Shown: piece by piece, positions 9,451-21,400 of the stretch | Layout of the letters: the number at the start of each line of letters is the position of its first letter | How positions within the stretch are numbered: the stretch's first letter is position 1 | DNA from: Toxoplasma gondii ME49 | Taxonomy: Eukaryota > Apicomplexa > Conoidasida > Eucoccidiorida > Sarcocystidae | Assembly: GCF_000006565.2 (NCBI RefSeq) | Contig: NC_031472.1 | Location: 1,420,227-1,484,226 of the forward strand | Length of the DNA: 64,000 nucleotides | Direction: 5' to 3' | The notes under the pieces: generated by a model | The model's database searches: none | What the model was told of the DNA's origin: nothing | What the model saw: only the letters and a program-made list of their open reading frames with translations | Program-made: the position numbers and the translations under genes

Positions 9451-12400
9451 CTAGAGCTGCTTCGTGAGCTCCGACCTTCCTTCCGCTTCTCCTCCTTCGC
9501 TTCCTTGTGGTATTCCTTCTTCCTCTGTCGCGTTCGCCTCGCCATCTTTCGCTCCCTTCATGCTCTCTCTGCGTTGTTCCCAGTGGGCGCTCTCTCGGAA
9601 CTTCCTGTCCCCCGCGCTGCCTTCCGTTCGCGCTTCTCGACCGCGCGTAACCGACGCAGAATAGACGGCGTAGGGGATTCTCAGACATCTCTTGGATGCA
9701 TGCAGTTGCCTCTCTCGCCTCACCCCACATCGGGCCTTCGAGGAGACACCTTTCTCCTGCGGGATCGAAGTCGCCAAGCCCACCAATGGGTCTTCTGGAA
9801 ACGCGAGAAAAACAGAGGAAAGCGAAGAAGAAAACGAAGAAGGAGAAAACCAAGAAGATGGAGAGGACGAAGCCGAGGATAAAGATGACGAAGTCGAGGA
9901 CGAAGAAGAATTTTCCGGCAGAGAAAAGTCCTTGGAGCGGTCGTTTTTGGGCGTAGGTTGGCGATCCGCTTGCGAGTCTCCTTGGCTGTCGGTGTCGCGC
10001 CTTTCTGGTCTCTGAGACGTATCTGTCACTCCAGAGAAAGTCCGTGAATCCGGAGAGGAGAGCTCGCGCATAGGCGCGTTCGAAGGAGGCGAAAAAGCCT
10101 CGAGCGGAGAAGGAGGCGGCAAGGAAGACGCAGAGGGCGGAGACGCGGGAGGGAACAGGGAAGAGAGACACTCGACGACGTCTGCGAGCGTCAAGCCTTT
10201 TCGCCGAAGGAGCGCAAACAACTGAGACCGCAGAGACGCGAGCTGGAAATTGTGTCTCTGCAGAACAGCGAATCGAGTCCAGAACTCGTCTGCACAGAGA
10301 TGGGGACTCAGCGACTAAGGAAAGAATTCAAAGAAGAGAAGCAAAAAAAGGCGGCAAGAAAAAGAACGAGGGGGGCCAGTAAGGAGGAGGAGAAGGGGAC
10401 GACTCGCAAGCGAACGCACTACGCAACGAAAAAGGGAAACATGAGGCGGCGAAGAAGCAGGGAAAACAGCGGAAGGGGATGGAAGAGAACAGGAAATCGA
10501 ACTGTCGCCTGTGCGCTTGACACAGTCTTCGACTTCAGAGGAAGCGCAGTCTCAGATGTTCAGAGAGGGATCCGTGGAAGAACCGAACTGTCGCAGAGCT
10601 CGAAAAAAACTCAAGACGCGTCCTCTCTCTCTCTCTCAGCAACCGAGGCTCTTGACCCCATTGTCGCTCCCGCTACGTAACTATTAAAAATGAATTTAGC
10701 TGAGGAAGATACACGGCTCTCTCCACCCTCGTAACAACGCGAGCAGGCTCCTTTCTCTCTCTGAAAGAACGAAAGCAGCACCGCTGCGAGTCTCCCTTTC
10801 GAAGGGAAACGAACTCTTTCCTGACTTCACAAGTCAGTCTCGAGACTGAGCGACCGCGAGACAGCGAGAGAGAAAGACACACAGCGTGAGAGACAGTGAG
10901 ATACAGAGAGAGACAGAGAGAGGTGAGCAAGGGAGAAAGAACAAAGGGGAAGTCTGAGTTGCGGATTTTCTTCGGTTTCTTGGAACTGCAACTGGAAGAC
11001 AACTTCAGAGCGAGAAAGGGCAACAGGAGGGGAGAGACTGCGTTCAGGATCCACGTTGCTTCAGAGCACAGACGTCGAGGAAGCGTCTGCTGCTTGTCTA
11101 ACCTGGCGAGCTTTGTCGGCTTGTTCTCGCTGGTGCTCCAGCTGCTGAACTGCGTAGCGAAGCCACCAGGTCCGCAGACGATTCAACTCTTCGTCTCTGG
11201 AGAAAGAAAACGCCCGGAAAGGAGACGAGCTTTTGGCCAAAGGGAGAACAAGTACACGGGAACTCGCATGCTGGGGAGAGGAACAAAGAGAGCGGAGTAG
11301 GACGGAGAGTACTGAGTGAAGAAACAGAAGAGGAGAACTCGAAAGCAGACCCTCGGAGCTTCCCTAGGGCAGGTCCGAAGGGGGAAACCGATGATCTTGG
11401 AGTTCCTGAGTCAGAAAAAACGGCGCGAGGTCCCCGCCGCGGAGCGAAAGCGACTCAAGTTCCTTGCAGGACGCAGAGAGAGAGAGAGGGAGCGAGCTCG
11501 GCGACGCGACGCAGACCGAAATAAGCGAAGAAGGAGACGCGCAGTGAGAGACAGAGAGAGAAAGAAGAAGCGTGAGAGGAAAGACAGGAGGAATGCACAG
11601 CAGGGAAGATGTCAGAGGGAGCGACACAGCGAAGGCAAGAAAAGACTGGAAAAAAGAGAGAAAAGTGAATCACAGATGACACAGTCGGAGAGGCAACTAA
11701 AGGAGGCGAAGACCCTTGGGGAGGCGAACTCGATACGCAGAAAGAGCAGTGTAGAACAAAACCAACGAGGTTGGAGGCAAGGAATGAGGCTTGACAGAAG
11801 ATATGAGCGCTGCATGCGCGAAAACAGAACGTCAGGCAAGCTCTGAGAGACAGCCTTCAGTCTGTCGAAACTAGAACAACGAAGACGCCTTTCAGTCTCC
11901 ACAGTTCTGTCTCCTTTTCCCTGTCGCATCCGAATCCGTTCTTCTTCTCTCTCGCGCGCGCGCTGTCTTGACACCCCAACAAAACGCACCGTGCAAGCAA
12001 CTCCTCATGGCGCGCCGCGAGCGCCTTCACTCTGTCTTCGCTTTCTTCTTCTCCTCCTTCTCCGTCTTCGCTTTCTTCTTCTTTTCCGTTCATTTCGCGG
12101 CTGTCTCGTTTCGCTTCCAGGCGTCGCAGTTCTCTGCGGAGGTGACCGAGCCTCGCGTCTTCTCTCTGCACACCGGGAGAGCAAGCAGGGAACAGCCTCT
12201 CTAAAGCGGAAGATGGGTGACTCTCTGGAAGCAGAAGCGACGCGCGCTGAGAGGCCTCGTGACGCCTGAGGCGCTGGTCTGCCGCGGACGACAAGAAGTC
12301 GAGCGGGGACAGACTTCGAAGTCCACACGAGGGTGCTGGGACGCCGGGGTGGACTGAGCAGCGCAGGAGTTTTTGGATATGTGGAGGGGAGGCTGAAAAG

Positions 12401-13118
12401 CGAAAAAGCGAATCTGCTGTGCACAGTCTGCGCATTTGCAAGGTCCGAAGATCGCCAGCGAGAGTCTGAAGAAAGAGTGGAAGGGAGGGGCAGGGAACGA
12501 GAGTTGAAGAAGCATGACACTCGAGAAGAAGCTGACCTTGAGAGCCTCGTCGAGTTGCTGTTCTTCCGCCTTCGCAGCTTCCTGGAAACAAGAAACGTCG
12601 GAGAAAGTGAACAGCGAGAGATTCTGGCGTTCGGGCAACGCGAGGGAGAAACGAAGACTGAAGAACTGCATCTCTGGCGTAGCGCAGCTGTGGAGCAACC
12701 TGGCGGCGCAAATGGCGCAGCAATCGTGAAGAGCTTCCTTTTTTTGTCAGGAAGTCGGAAAAGAACTTTCGGCCAGGCAATGCGCCTGTTCTCGCGGCTC
12801 GCTGCAGTCGAGAAAACGGGTGAAAGTCATGATGTCCACGGAGCATCTGGCGAGCAGAGACTCGGCGGCGAAGAGCGCACCCGGTCATTTCACAGTGTGG
12901 GCGGACAGCTCGCGAAAGGAGGAACGAGAAGGAAACGCCGAAGAATGCAGCGGGAGAGGGACAAACGAAATCCGCGAGAGACAGGACCCAACCAGGGAGG
13001 CCTCAAGAGGAGCCGAAGCATGCGAAGAAGAACACCAGAGAGAGAAAAGAGCAGAAAAGAGAAACGAGCTGACTCACCAGCTGGGCGTCGAGGTTTTCCT
13101 GCTCGTCGACCAAGTCTT
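9451..13118 (-). CDS. Coiled-coil protein of unknown function (5' end unresolved)
   Basis: Supported minus-strand exons: 13118-13078 (EDLVDEQENLDAQL, donor CTG|GTGAGT), a 45-bp exon 12576-12532 (EAAKAEEQQLDEALK), 12278-11990 (heptad-like, ending RVKALAARHEELLA), 11196-11103 (DEELNRLRTWWLRYAVQQLE) and the last exon 10257-9451 with stop TAG. The last three join in phase (carry 2, then 0). A possible further exon lies near 12704-12661 (VAPQLRYARDAVLQ). The link between the 45-bp exon and 12278 does not phase directly, so one exon is missing from this model. The C-terminal 268 residues start with a helical ADVVECL segment and continue as Ser/Pro-rich then Arg/Glu-rich disorder. I do not recognise the family; a cytoskeletal or scaffold role would be a guess from the coiled coil. 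The start codon probably lies between 13.1 and 13.7 kb. Confidence 0.6.
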
Positions 13119-14898
13119 CTGAAAAAAAAAAGCAGACAACGACGGATGCGCGGACGATGAGGTGTGTGACAAAGAGAAGATCGCGCGCAGTCAGAGAGGG
13201 GGAGAGCGAAGAAGTCCAAGCGCGTTCAAACCCACAGAAGAAGGCGGAGAAGCGACGAGGGCGCTGACCGCACTCCAGGCGAAAATTTGGAAACAAAGAG
13301 AGACGAATCCGAACGCAAAAGGTAAGCGGGAGAACAGACGCCGTCTGAAACTTGACTTCTCTCCACCCGAGTCTCGTCGCCAGCAAGCGAGAATGCTAGT
13401 CTCCGCGACAGCCGCTCACCAGAGAGACATGCAGGCGCGTCGCAGTCCCGATGGCTGCGCCTGAACGAAGCGCATGCAGCACAGAGAAACCATATCCGGG
13501 GGATCTGGAGGCCGACAGCATGCGCTGCATTCGCGAACCACGACGCAGTGGTTCCTCTGTTGAATACAGACTCGAGCAGGACTCTTCATTCACGGCTGGA
13601 AGGCCTTGTTCCCCGAGTGCAACTTCTCTTCTTAAGCGTTTCTCGGCCACCGTCGCAAATGCGTCAAGTGAACCGCTGTTCCCCGCGCAGAGTTAAGAGG
13701 TCACCAGCTGCATGCAAGCTGGACATATGTCTTTTTTCTTATGCGCGTCGGCCGCTTCCTGCCTCGACTGTCCGCTGCTCTCTCCAGTACACACAGGCAG
13801 ACAGATCGACGTCGAGGCGATCTACCACAGGGACATGCTTCACCCATGCGCGTAACTCGACGAAACGAACAAGTCCTGAGACCCATATGCACAGTTCGCT
13901 CCACTGATACCAAGACGTGGAGCAGTGAGATCTATCAACAAATGAATACCTCAACATATATATATATATATATATGTATAAATATGTATATCAGCATATA
14001 TACATTAACGTGTAGGGATAACATGTATCAATATAGAACGCATTAACCGCAAGATATTAGCAGCTAAAATCACAGATCTACATGGTTTTCATATGCATGT
14101 ATACATATGCACATATATACAAATATATATATATGGATAGCTGTAGGTGAGAGACGTATTCAAATACAGCATACAAACAAATATCAGTAGATCGATACTT
14201 TAATATATATGTGCATGTTTTTCATTTATATATATATATATATATGTCTATAGGTATGGATATAGACATGTCGATATAAAAACAAAGGTGAGACAAATGT
14301 TTATGTATACCATTCTAGCATATGTCAGCACGCGGATATACAAGCGTAAATATCCATATATATATCTATATATATATAGATATATAGATATAGATAGATA
14401 GATATAGATAGATAGATATAGATATGAGTAAAAGGAGAGGGAGAGAACTGCCCACGGTCGCGCGCATTCGTTTCTATGTGTGTTTGCGCCTTTGGCTTTC
14501 TGGATGATTGGTCCAGCAACGTGAGTCTCCTCCAGACACAGAGGATATTTACTGGGGGGTTCTCGACTTGGATTCCCTTTGTGAGAGGTACGAACCGCGA
14601 GAAGAAAACCTGAGGTCCGAAGGAGGAGTAAAGGCAGGGGAAGTTCTGCTCGAATTTCAGTTTTCTGTTCTTTCTCGTCTTCTTCCTTTCCGGATCGACT
14701 TCTTGTCTCGTCCTTCTGTCCTTCTCTTCTTTCTCCTGCTCTCGTCCTTCTCTTCTTTTTCCTTCTCCCTCTATCTCTCTCTTAGTCACTTCGTTTCTCC
14801 CTTTCTTCAGCCGTTCGCTCTGTTCCTTTTGCTGTCCACTCTCTTCTCTCTCTCCTTTCTTTATCTCCCCACTGCCTCCGTCCACAAAGACTTCCGTT
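13119..14898. other. Intergenic or 5' region with microsatellites; no gene recognised
   Basis: 13.12-13.70 kb could hold the first exon of the coiled-coil gene: an 84-codon minus ORF lies at 13396-13650 without visible family features. From 13.95 to 14.43 kb the DNA is AT-rich simple repeat. 14.64-14.90 kb is pyrimidine-rich and probably the 3' UTR of the next minus-strand gene. Confidence 0.5.
13953..14425. repeat. AT-rich block with TA and GATA microsatellites
   Basis: TA runs at about 13955-13990, 14100-14135 and 14225-14245, then a GATA/GATATA array at about 14345-14425. Base composition contrasts sharply with the flanking G+C-rich DNA. Confidence 0.9.
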
Positions 14899-17800
14899 TT
14901 ACTTGTTCTCCAGAAAGCTCCGCAGCTCCTCCACTGCCGCATGCAGCTTCGCCGTGAGGCTCTGAAGAGTCGAGCACAGGCAAATCAGACGGTCGCAGAG
15001 AATCGGAACTCGACATCCGTTCTCCGCCAAGAAGCAGATCTGCTTCTCAGAACCAACAGCGCGGGAGAGGCTGCGTCGAAAACGTCGCAAACCAAAGGAA
15101 GGCTCTTCCTCACTCTCTTGAACATGCAGCAGAGGACAGGCTCCCCTCACAGAACTTGCACTCCAGGGCGGCGGCTGCCGAACGCGGGAGGCGGCGCATG
15201 CTGGTTCACAAAAGTTCAGTTACCACAAAGACTCATGTCCTCTGCTTCTAAAGTCCCCTTCTCTCTCGCCCACTGTGTGTCTGTGTCTCTATTTGCCGAC
15301 GTCTACTTACGACGCATGCCGCTTTTTTCCAGCAAGCTCAAACATGAACGAGTGTACGAACGGAGAAAGTTCACAAAAAAACTCAGGATGCACATGCTAA
15401 AAATCACGTATACATATATATATATATATATATATATTTGTATGTTTACATATAAAGAATACGTGGAGTGATGTAGATAGCAACATCGTATATGTAAGAA
15501 AAATGTATTTTAAAAAAAGTAGGAAATCATTTTAAAATATGCAAGTGTGTGTGAAACGTGAATGCAAACAAAGTGCTCACACATACAAAATGTATGCTAC
15601 AAGTGACACCTAAATCGGTATGTGCATTTATATAAACATACATGCATACATATATATACACATATATACATATACATATATACATACACATATATACACA
15701 TATATACACATATATATATATACATATATATACATATATATATATGTATATATGTATATATCTGTGTGTATCGAGACCTCCTGGAAGATGTAGACTGTGC
15801 AGCGCGAGAAGACTTCTGAAGGAGAGATCACGTTGACAGCGAGACGCGCGTTCTCACACAGAAAGGCCTTTGGGTCGAACTCATAAGTCAAGAATCGGCC
15901 TTCCTTTTCGTCCTTCGTTTTCTCGCTTCTGTCCTGCATCGCTGGAGATCCCTTCTCACCTCTTCTCCACTCTCCTGGGAGGAAATTGGGGTGAACGTAC
16001 CTCTGCAGTTGCACGCGTCTCTTCTCGGTGAAGGCGCAACGCTTCTTGCCGTTTGTTCAGCGCCTCTTTTCGCTTTTCTAATTCGTTATCCGTGTGGGAT
16101 GGTCCTCCTGTTGCATCGCGTAAAAGACGAACTTCCTCCTCTAGTTGCTGCACCTGTAGAAGCAGACAAAGAAGGCAAATGTTCAAACGTTCTGTCGTTT
16201 TCTCATCTTTCCTGCAGCGTCCTCTTTCACTCGATCTATCTCTCCGCCTCCTTTTCGTGTCTTCTCGTCTCTTCTATCTTCCTCCTGTATCTACTTTCCT
16301 CTTTTCTCTCCCCTCTCATCTTTCTTCTCGACCCTCGTTGTCTCTTGGTGTATGCCTTCTTCACTTTCCTCCTTTCTCATCCTCATTCTGCTTGTCGCCT
16401 TCGCTTCCCGTTGCTTTCATAGTGCTTGATCTTCTGTCTCGGCGTCTGCTAACCTCCTCTGACAGGTCGTTGGCAGCTTGGCAGAGTGTCTGCTCCTCCT
16501 CTTTGAGTTTCCTTGTCTGAGCGCGAGTTTTCTGAGTTTCTGCTTCGATTCGCTCCACTGTAGAGAAGTCCGCCTGCGTCTTTTCTTCTTCCTCGACAAG
16601 TTTTGTCCTCAGCGTCTCTGCCACGATAGCGGCAGGCAGGCCGGAGGACTTCGACGCGTCTTCTGCTCTGTCTTCTGCCCCCCTTGGCTTCGTCTTGTCG
16701 CCTCCATCCATCAGTCTGAACAAGTCGTTCATCTCGCGCTCTTCCTCGCTCTCCATCTCTTCTCCCTCTGCCGTCGTCCTCTCCTGGAATGCTTCTTCTC
16801 CTGCATGCAACAAAAAACATGCACTGAGCTCTTCAATCCGTTCGAATGGCGCACAACGCACAAAAGCAGAGGGCGGAGTGAGGATACGGAGAGACGTCGA
16901 GTCCTTCGAAAACGACAAAGAGTGACAAACAAGAAGCGCCCTCTGACAGATGGCAGTAAACAACTCAAACGCAAGTGAACGCATGTCCACCTGTGCATGC
17001 CAGGGTGCCTGAGGGAAGACTACGAATTCTGGAGAAACCTGCGCGTCTTCATCTTTGCAGCCAAAGACGAAGAAGCGCTTTTTTATCTTACGACGACTGA
17101 CAACAGGTGGACAAATCAGTTGACAACGCATTCGAGACCCGGTAAAACGCATTTTCAAACTGTTGGGAAAGCATCTTGATGAGAGTCTGAAAGCATAAAA
17201 TGCTTCAAAGTGACTGCTGGTAGTAAGGACGTCTGAGCAGACTCGAAGGACTCGTGCTCCTTCGCCGTCAAGACGAGAGAAAACAGAACGTGTATGAATT
17301 GTGTTGAGACGAAAGCCGCAGGGGGAGGAACCTTGATGTCGCAGGGCGCCTAACATCGAAGTCTAAAACTCTAGCTGTTTGGAGGTTCGTCCGGATTGAA
17401 GAGACAAAGGTCGTCTTTTCTGCAGACTGCATGCCGTTTAGAGAGTTGTTATTTCCTCGATAAAAAACTCACCTTCCCCAGCAATTCTCTCACAGTGCTT
17501 GTCCATAACGCTGCAGACTTCTTCTTGCGTCGCTGCCTTGAGCAGCCCCGCGACCGCCTCTCGGGTGTCTGTACACCTGAAGACCGTCGTGGCTTGTTCA
17601 AGTCTCCTCTCCAGAGCCTCCGTGAGAGTTTCCAGCTCGACGATTCGTCGCCGGTCTTTCTCCAGTTCGCTCTCGTAAAACTTCCAGAGCGAGAGACCTG
17701 CGCCGCACTCGCAGTCGCGGGAGAGCAGTTGCAGATCCTGAGGATTCGAAAGAAAGCGATGAGGAAGGGGAAGCGGAATAGATCCACTATTATATATATA

Positions 17801-19495
17801 TATATATAGGTGGATACTGATGTGTCTAGTCGTTTTCTTTCCTTTCCGGTGAGACGCGAGCTACTGTTAGACCCGTTTGCTTCTAAAGCAGATGCCGAAA
17901 GAAGCATTCCGTGATCCTCCCTCGTCTTCTCTCCAAGTCCAACATTTCTCGGTCTCTCGCGACTCTCGTCTTTCCTCGCGTCCTGTCTCTGCCTCTCTCG
18001 CGATATCGCTTTCTTCTTTTCCGTTGCCGTTCGTCTTTGTCTCTCCCTTCCTCTTCTGTCCTACCTGCGCTAGAGCATGTCGCTTTGCAGCGCGGACGTC
18101 TGCTTCAGTCGCGGGTCGATTCTCTTCCAGCCTCCAGCCGGTTTTTCCGTCCGGTTCCTCTGCGATGTCTCCTTTTGCAGCCGCGCTTGAGCTCCGCTCT
18201 CTCCTCAGTCTCTCTCTTGTCTTTGCCTTCACTCCATCTCTGCCCTCCTCCGACGCTCGCCTCTCTTCCGGTCCGCGTTGCCTCTCGCCTTCGTGATGTC
18301 GCGACACCCGGCTCGGTCCCCTGTCGCGTTCCGTCACCACCCTTCCGAGTGCGACGCCGTTGCTGTCCGAACGGCTCTTCTCCTGCTCGGCTTCGCCAGC
18401 CGCCTTCGAGCGAGACGAGGGAAGAATGCGTCTGCCAGGCGCTGACGAAGGCGGCCGGGGACGCTGCGGAGAAGTCGCGGAGGCGCCGGAAAAGGCAGAG
18501 GCGCCGGGAGAAGCAGAGACGAGGGTCGCGCGTCGTGGAGCTGGACGCCCGACAGGTCCTCCAGCGCTTTTCAGAGAGGCTTTCTCCGTCGAGTTTTCTG
18601 TTTTTTCCCCCTTCTCTGGAGTCCTTCGAAGTCGGTTTCTCGCCGCAGCCTCGGCGCGAGCTGCAGCGCGAGCTGCGGTCGCCCTGCCTAGGGCAGGTCT
18701 CGCGGGGAGCGCGCGCTTGCTGTCGAAAACGCAGGACGTCGAGCGCGCAGCTCTGAGGACTTCAGGAATCGGCAAGAGAGCGGCGTCTGCCGCCGGGGCG
18801 GACGCGTGAGACGAGCAGGTTTTCTGCGGCTTCTTTTCTCCAGGAGAAAACGACGCCGCGCGCGCAGAGGCGTCTGCGGTGGTGAGACGCAGCCTGCCGG
18901 CTGCCCGAGCACCTGGAGGAGACTGGACGTCGTGGAAGGCTCCTGCTTCCTCCAGGCGGTCCTGAGAGACGCCGGCGTCCCGCTGTGAAGATTCATGTTC
19001 AGCTGCGATGTTCGATCGGCAGTCACCGTTCTGTCGGCGCGCGGGAGTCGGCGGAGAATGCAGACGAGTGCATGGTGCGTCGGCGAGTGAACCGCAGGGC
19101 GTTTCGCGAGGCTCAACAAGGAAAAACGTCCGAGGCTCGGTCTGCTCGGTCGGTGCTCGAGAAGCAATTGAGGCTCTCGAACCTCTGGGTCGACGCATGA
19201 CAGGCGCGTCGGTCTCGCGAGGTTGAGGCGGCGGACAACGGCCGTCGCCCAAGGAGTTGAGACACCGCGAGTCCGTGGGCGGACGCCTGGCGGTGTCAGC
19301 GCGCGCGCCTCGGCAGACGGCGGCGACAGCGGCGTCTCCAGGACGTTTTTCGATGCGTCGGTAGCCGTTCCTGTCACTCGTCGAGGCGACGTGGAGTGAA
19401 CGAGCGAGAGAAGTCCTTCCTCGCGGAACGCCCGGAAGAAGAAGTCCCCCCCCACACCCAGCGCGCTCCACGGAGGTTCGCGAGAGAGCGGCCAT
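14899..19495 (-). CDS. Large low-complexity/coiled-coil protein, 855 aa, unknown function
   Basis: Six exons on the minus strand, all in phase: 19495-18065, 17737-17473, 16800-16454, 16153-16001, 15933-15778 and 15114-14899 (stop TAA), 856 codons including the stop. Donors include GCAG|GTAGGA, GAAG|GTGAGT, GAG|GTTAGC and GAG|GTACGT. Exon 1 encodes 477 residues of Ala/Arg/Ser/Glu-rich, probably disordered, basic sequence. Exon 2 has a Cys-containing motif ([20 protein letters not shown]) then a helix. Exons 3 and 4 are strongly heptad-like ([33 protein letters not shown]). Exon 5 carries [20 protein letters not shown], which looks globular. No signal peptide or membrane segment is seen. ATG 19495 has a good context, but the frame stays open upstream, so an earlier start is possible. 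I do not recognise the family. Confidence 0.75.
15410..15770. repeat. TA / CATATA microsatellite tracts in intron 5
   Basis: A TA run at 15413-15437 and a long ACATATATAC array at about 15630-15765, ending only a few bases before the donor of exon 5 of the 855-aa gene. Confidence 0.9.
17789..17809. repeat. Short TA run in intron 1 of the 855-aa gene
   Basis: About ten TA dinucleotides between exon 1 and exon 2 of the minus-strand 855-aa gene. Confidence 0.85.
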
Positions 19496-20689
19496 CTCGG
19501 CAACTTGTGGCTCGGCGCCGCGCCCGGGCAGGCGAGCGAGCTGAGGGGGAAAATCCGACGGGCAACGGTCAACCTTGGCGACAGAAAAAGGTGGAGAGCG
19601 TCGGTCTTGCCTCTTTTTGCCTTTTCCGGCTAACTGTCGTGAAGACCGCCTCGGAGCCGGGGGAACGGCAGGAAGGCTCGAAGGAAGGAGCCGCGAGCGG
19701 CCAAGAGGAGGCGAGGTGGAAGGATCACAGTGCGATAGTTTTTGGAGGGAATTTTCTGCCGTTCGTCAGAGAGAGTGGAAGGAAGGAGCAACGAAAAATA
19801 CCAAAGGCGTCCCTGTAAAAAGTCGCAAACGGGAGGGTGGTGAGACAAGCTCTGTGCCGCCGACGATTCATCCGCCGCTGTGTCGCGAGCGAACTGAAAC
19901 ATACACCTCAGGGATTTCCTCGCTTTACCCGGCAGTTTCGCCAGTTTCTCAGCGAGAATTCTGCAAAGCCACAGATTCGAAAGGGAAACGCAAACAAGAA
20001 AAGGTCAAGCTAGCCAGTCGGAGTCTTCTCGGCGGCAGCGACAAGGCACACGAGGCTTTCTGCAAGACACGAAACAAGCTGTCTTGAGAAGGCGCGTGTG
20101 ATTTGACGGAAGAGAGGAAGAAGCGGGGAGGGAAAAAAAGACAGAAGGATGCAAGAAAAAGAAGAAGAGAAAGCGGAGAAACGCCGAACTGCGAGTCGAG
20201 AGAAAACGCCTTTTCGCAAGCGTCGAACAGTCACACAAATGGCGGCAATGGAGGGGTGCGCGCGCGTTCGTGGTTGAACGTTTTTGTGCTGTACAAACTG
20301 AAAAGACGCGGCCGCTGCGTTGAGCTCGAGAGTGGAAAGCGAATCGTTTCTACGACGCAGCTCAAAATCTTTTCCTTGCTTCATTTGATATTGTTCGTTG
20401 GAGCGTTCTCCCCAACTAGGTTTGGAGGTCGTCTCTTCCGCAAAAACTCGGTTTGGAGGCGCTCTACACTGTTTAAGTGGCTGGGTTTTGCTGTGCTCTT
20501 CGAGCGTTTTCTTCATGTTCGGGCAAAGACGGAACTCACTTCAAAAGCGAAAAGTTTAGATCGACACCCTCAGCAATCCGAGACATTATGCCCCCTCAGA
20601 TACGGAACTTGGCTGCAAGAAGTTGTTGATAGCCATTACGCCGAGACGACGAAACAGCCAATGACCCGTCGGTTTCCAATGTTATTTTC

Positions 20690-20925
20690 AACATCCCATA
20701 AGAAGAGGCTTGAAAATATATAAAGAGATAGACCTAAGAGTTCCGTACAGACAAACATTAGGAAAGAGTACCACAGTGAATATCGTGATACTTTTACAGC
20801 TTGTGTGTAAATGTTGGCTTCTCAAATAGACGATGACTACCCTATTCAGGATCGCAGATACTATAATGTCTCTGTTTATTCGGTTTGAGATATATAGTTC
20901 TGACTTGCGGAGCATCTGTACAGAG
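20690..20925 (-). pseudogene. Degraded mitochondrial cox1-like fragment (NUMT), copy 1
   Basis: On the minus strand the translation keeps the spacing SNRIN..., LRSQHL-S, then a hydrophobic stretch ending KPLLMG. This parallels the start of apicomplexan COX1 (SN-KIIG, LRTELYSSS, then MPGLFGG). The DNA matches a second copy at 21.25-21.40 kb over about 100 bp, with AAGCTGTA-A and ATATCGCGAT/ATCACGATAT blocks in register. Toxoplasma and its relatives are known for many nuclear copies of mitochondrial cob, cox1 and cox3 pieces. Similarity to COX1 is from memory and moderate. Confidence 0.45.
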
Positions 20926-21244
20926 ACAGCATTTGCTATAATACTGTGACAATTACACTACATGGTGTAGCTCTGGTCTCTATGTTATTAGTGTCGGGTG
21001 TGTTCGAAGGATGTGTGACGGTCCCAATTCGCCAGTGCCAGCGGAGTTAAGATGAGAGTTGAGGAAGTAGAACCACTTAACACCATGGACTGATGCAACA
21101 GAGCTCTTTTTTCGCCTAGATTCGGACTGTCTGTGTGTTCAGCGGTTCAAGGTTCCACGGTGTCGCCACACTTCAGAGCGGAGTTGGAGAGAAATAGAGA
21201 GTTGACAGAGAAATACCCTGTCTCGGCTGCTGCAATGAAAGCTG

Positions 21245-21400
21245 TTAAGAGGCAAAAAGCGACCGACGGGCATTTTCCGCACAGACAATCACGAGACAGG
21301 AACCTGCCGAAACGAATATCGCGATATGTGTACAGCTTGCATGCAACTGCTGGTCTCTCAAAGATACGCGGGACACCATTTCACCTGACGCATTTAACAC
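21245..21400 (-). pseudogene. Degraded mitochondrial cox1-like fragment (NUMT), copy 2
   Basis: The minus-strand reading VSLRDQQLHASCTHIAIF aligns without gaps to VYLRSQHLHTSCKSITIF of the copy at 20.69-20.93 kb. Both are in the same orientation about 500 bp apart, so they may come from one duplicated insertion or two separate ones. No intact reading frame of useful length remains. Confidence 0.4.

Noticed and set aside
11857..12888. Minus-strand ORF of 343 codons
   Set aside because: Its middle includes the real exon 12278-11990 in frame, but the upstream part is intron and other-frame sequence; splice sites and phases with neighbours favour the shorter exon.
17911..18756. Plus-strand ORF of 281 codons opposite exon 1 of the 855-aa gene
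   Set aside because: Antisense shadow of low-complexity coding sequence; the minus frame connects in phase to five more exons.
20103..20723. Plus-strand ORF of 206 codons
   Set aside because: Starts in a purine-rich Lys/Arg run and has no domain, signal peptide or splice partner; lies in the presumed promoter area of the minus-strand gene.
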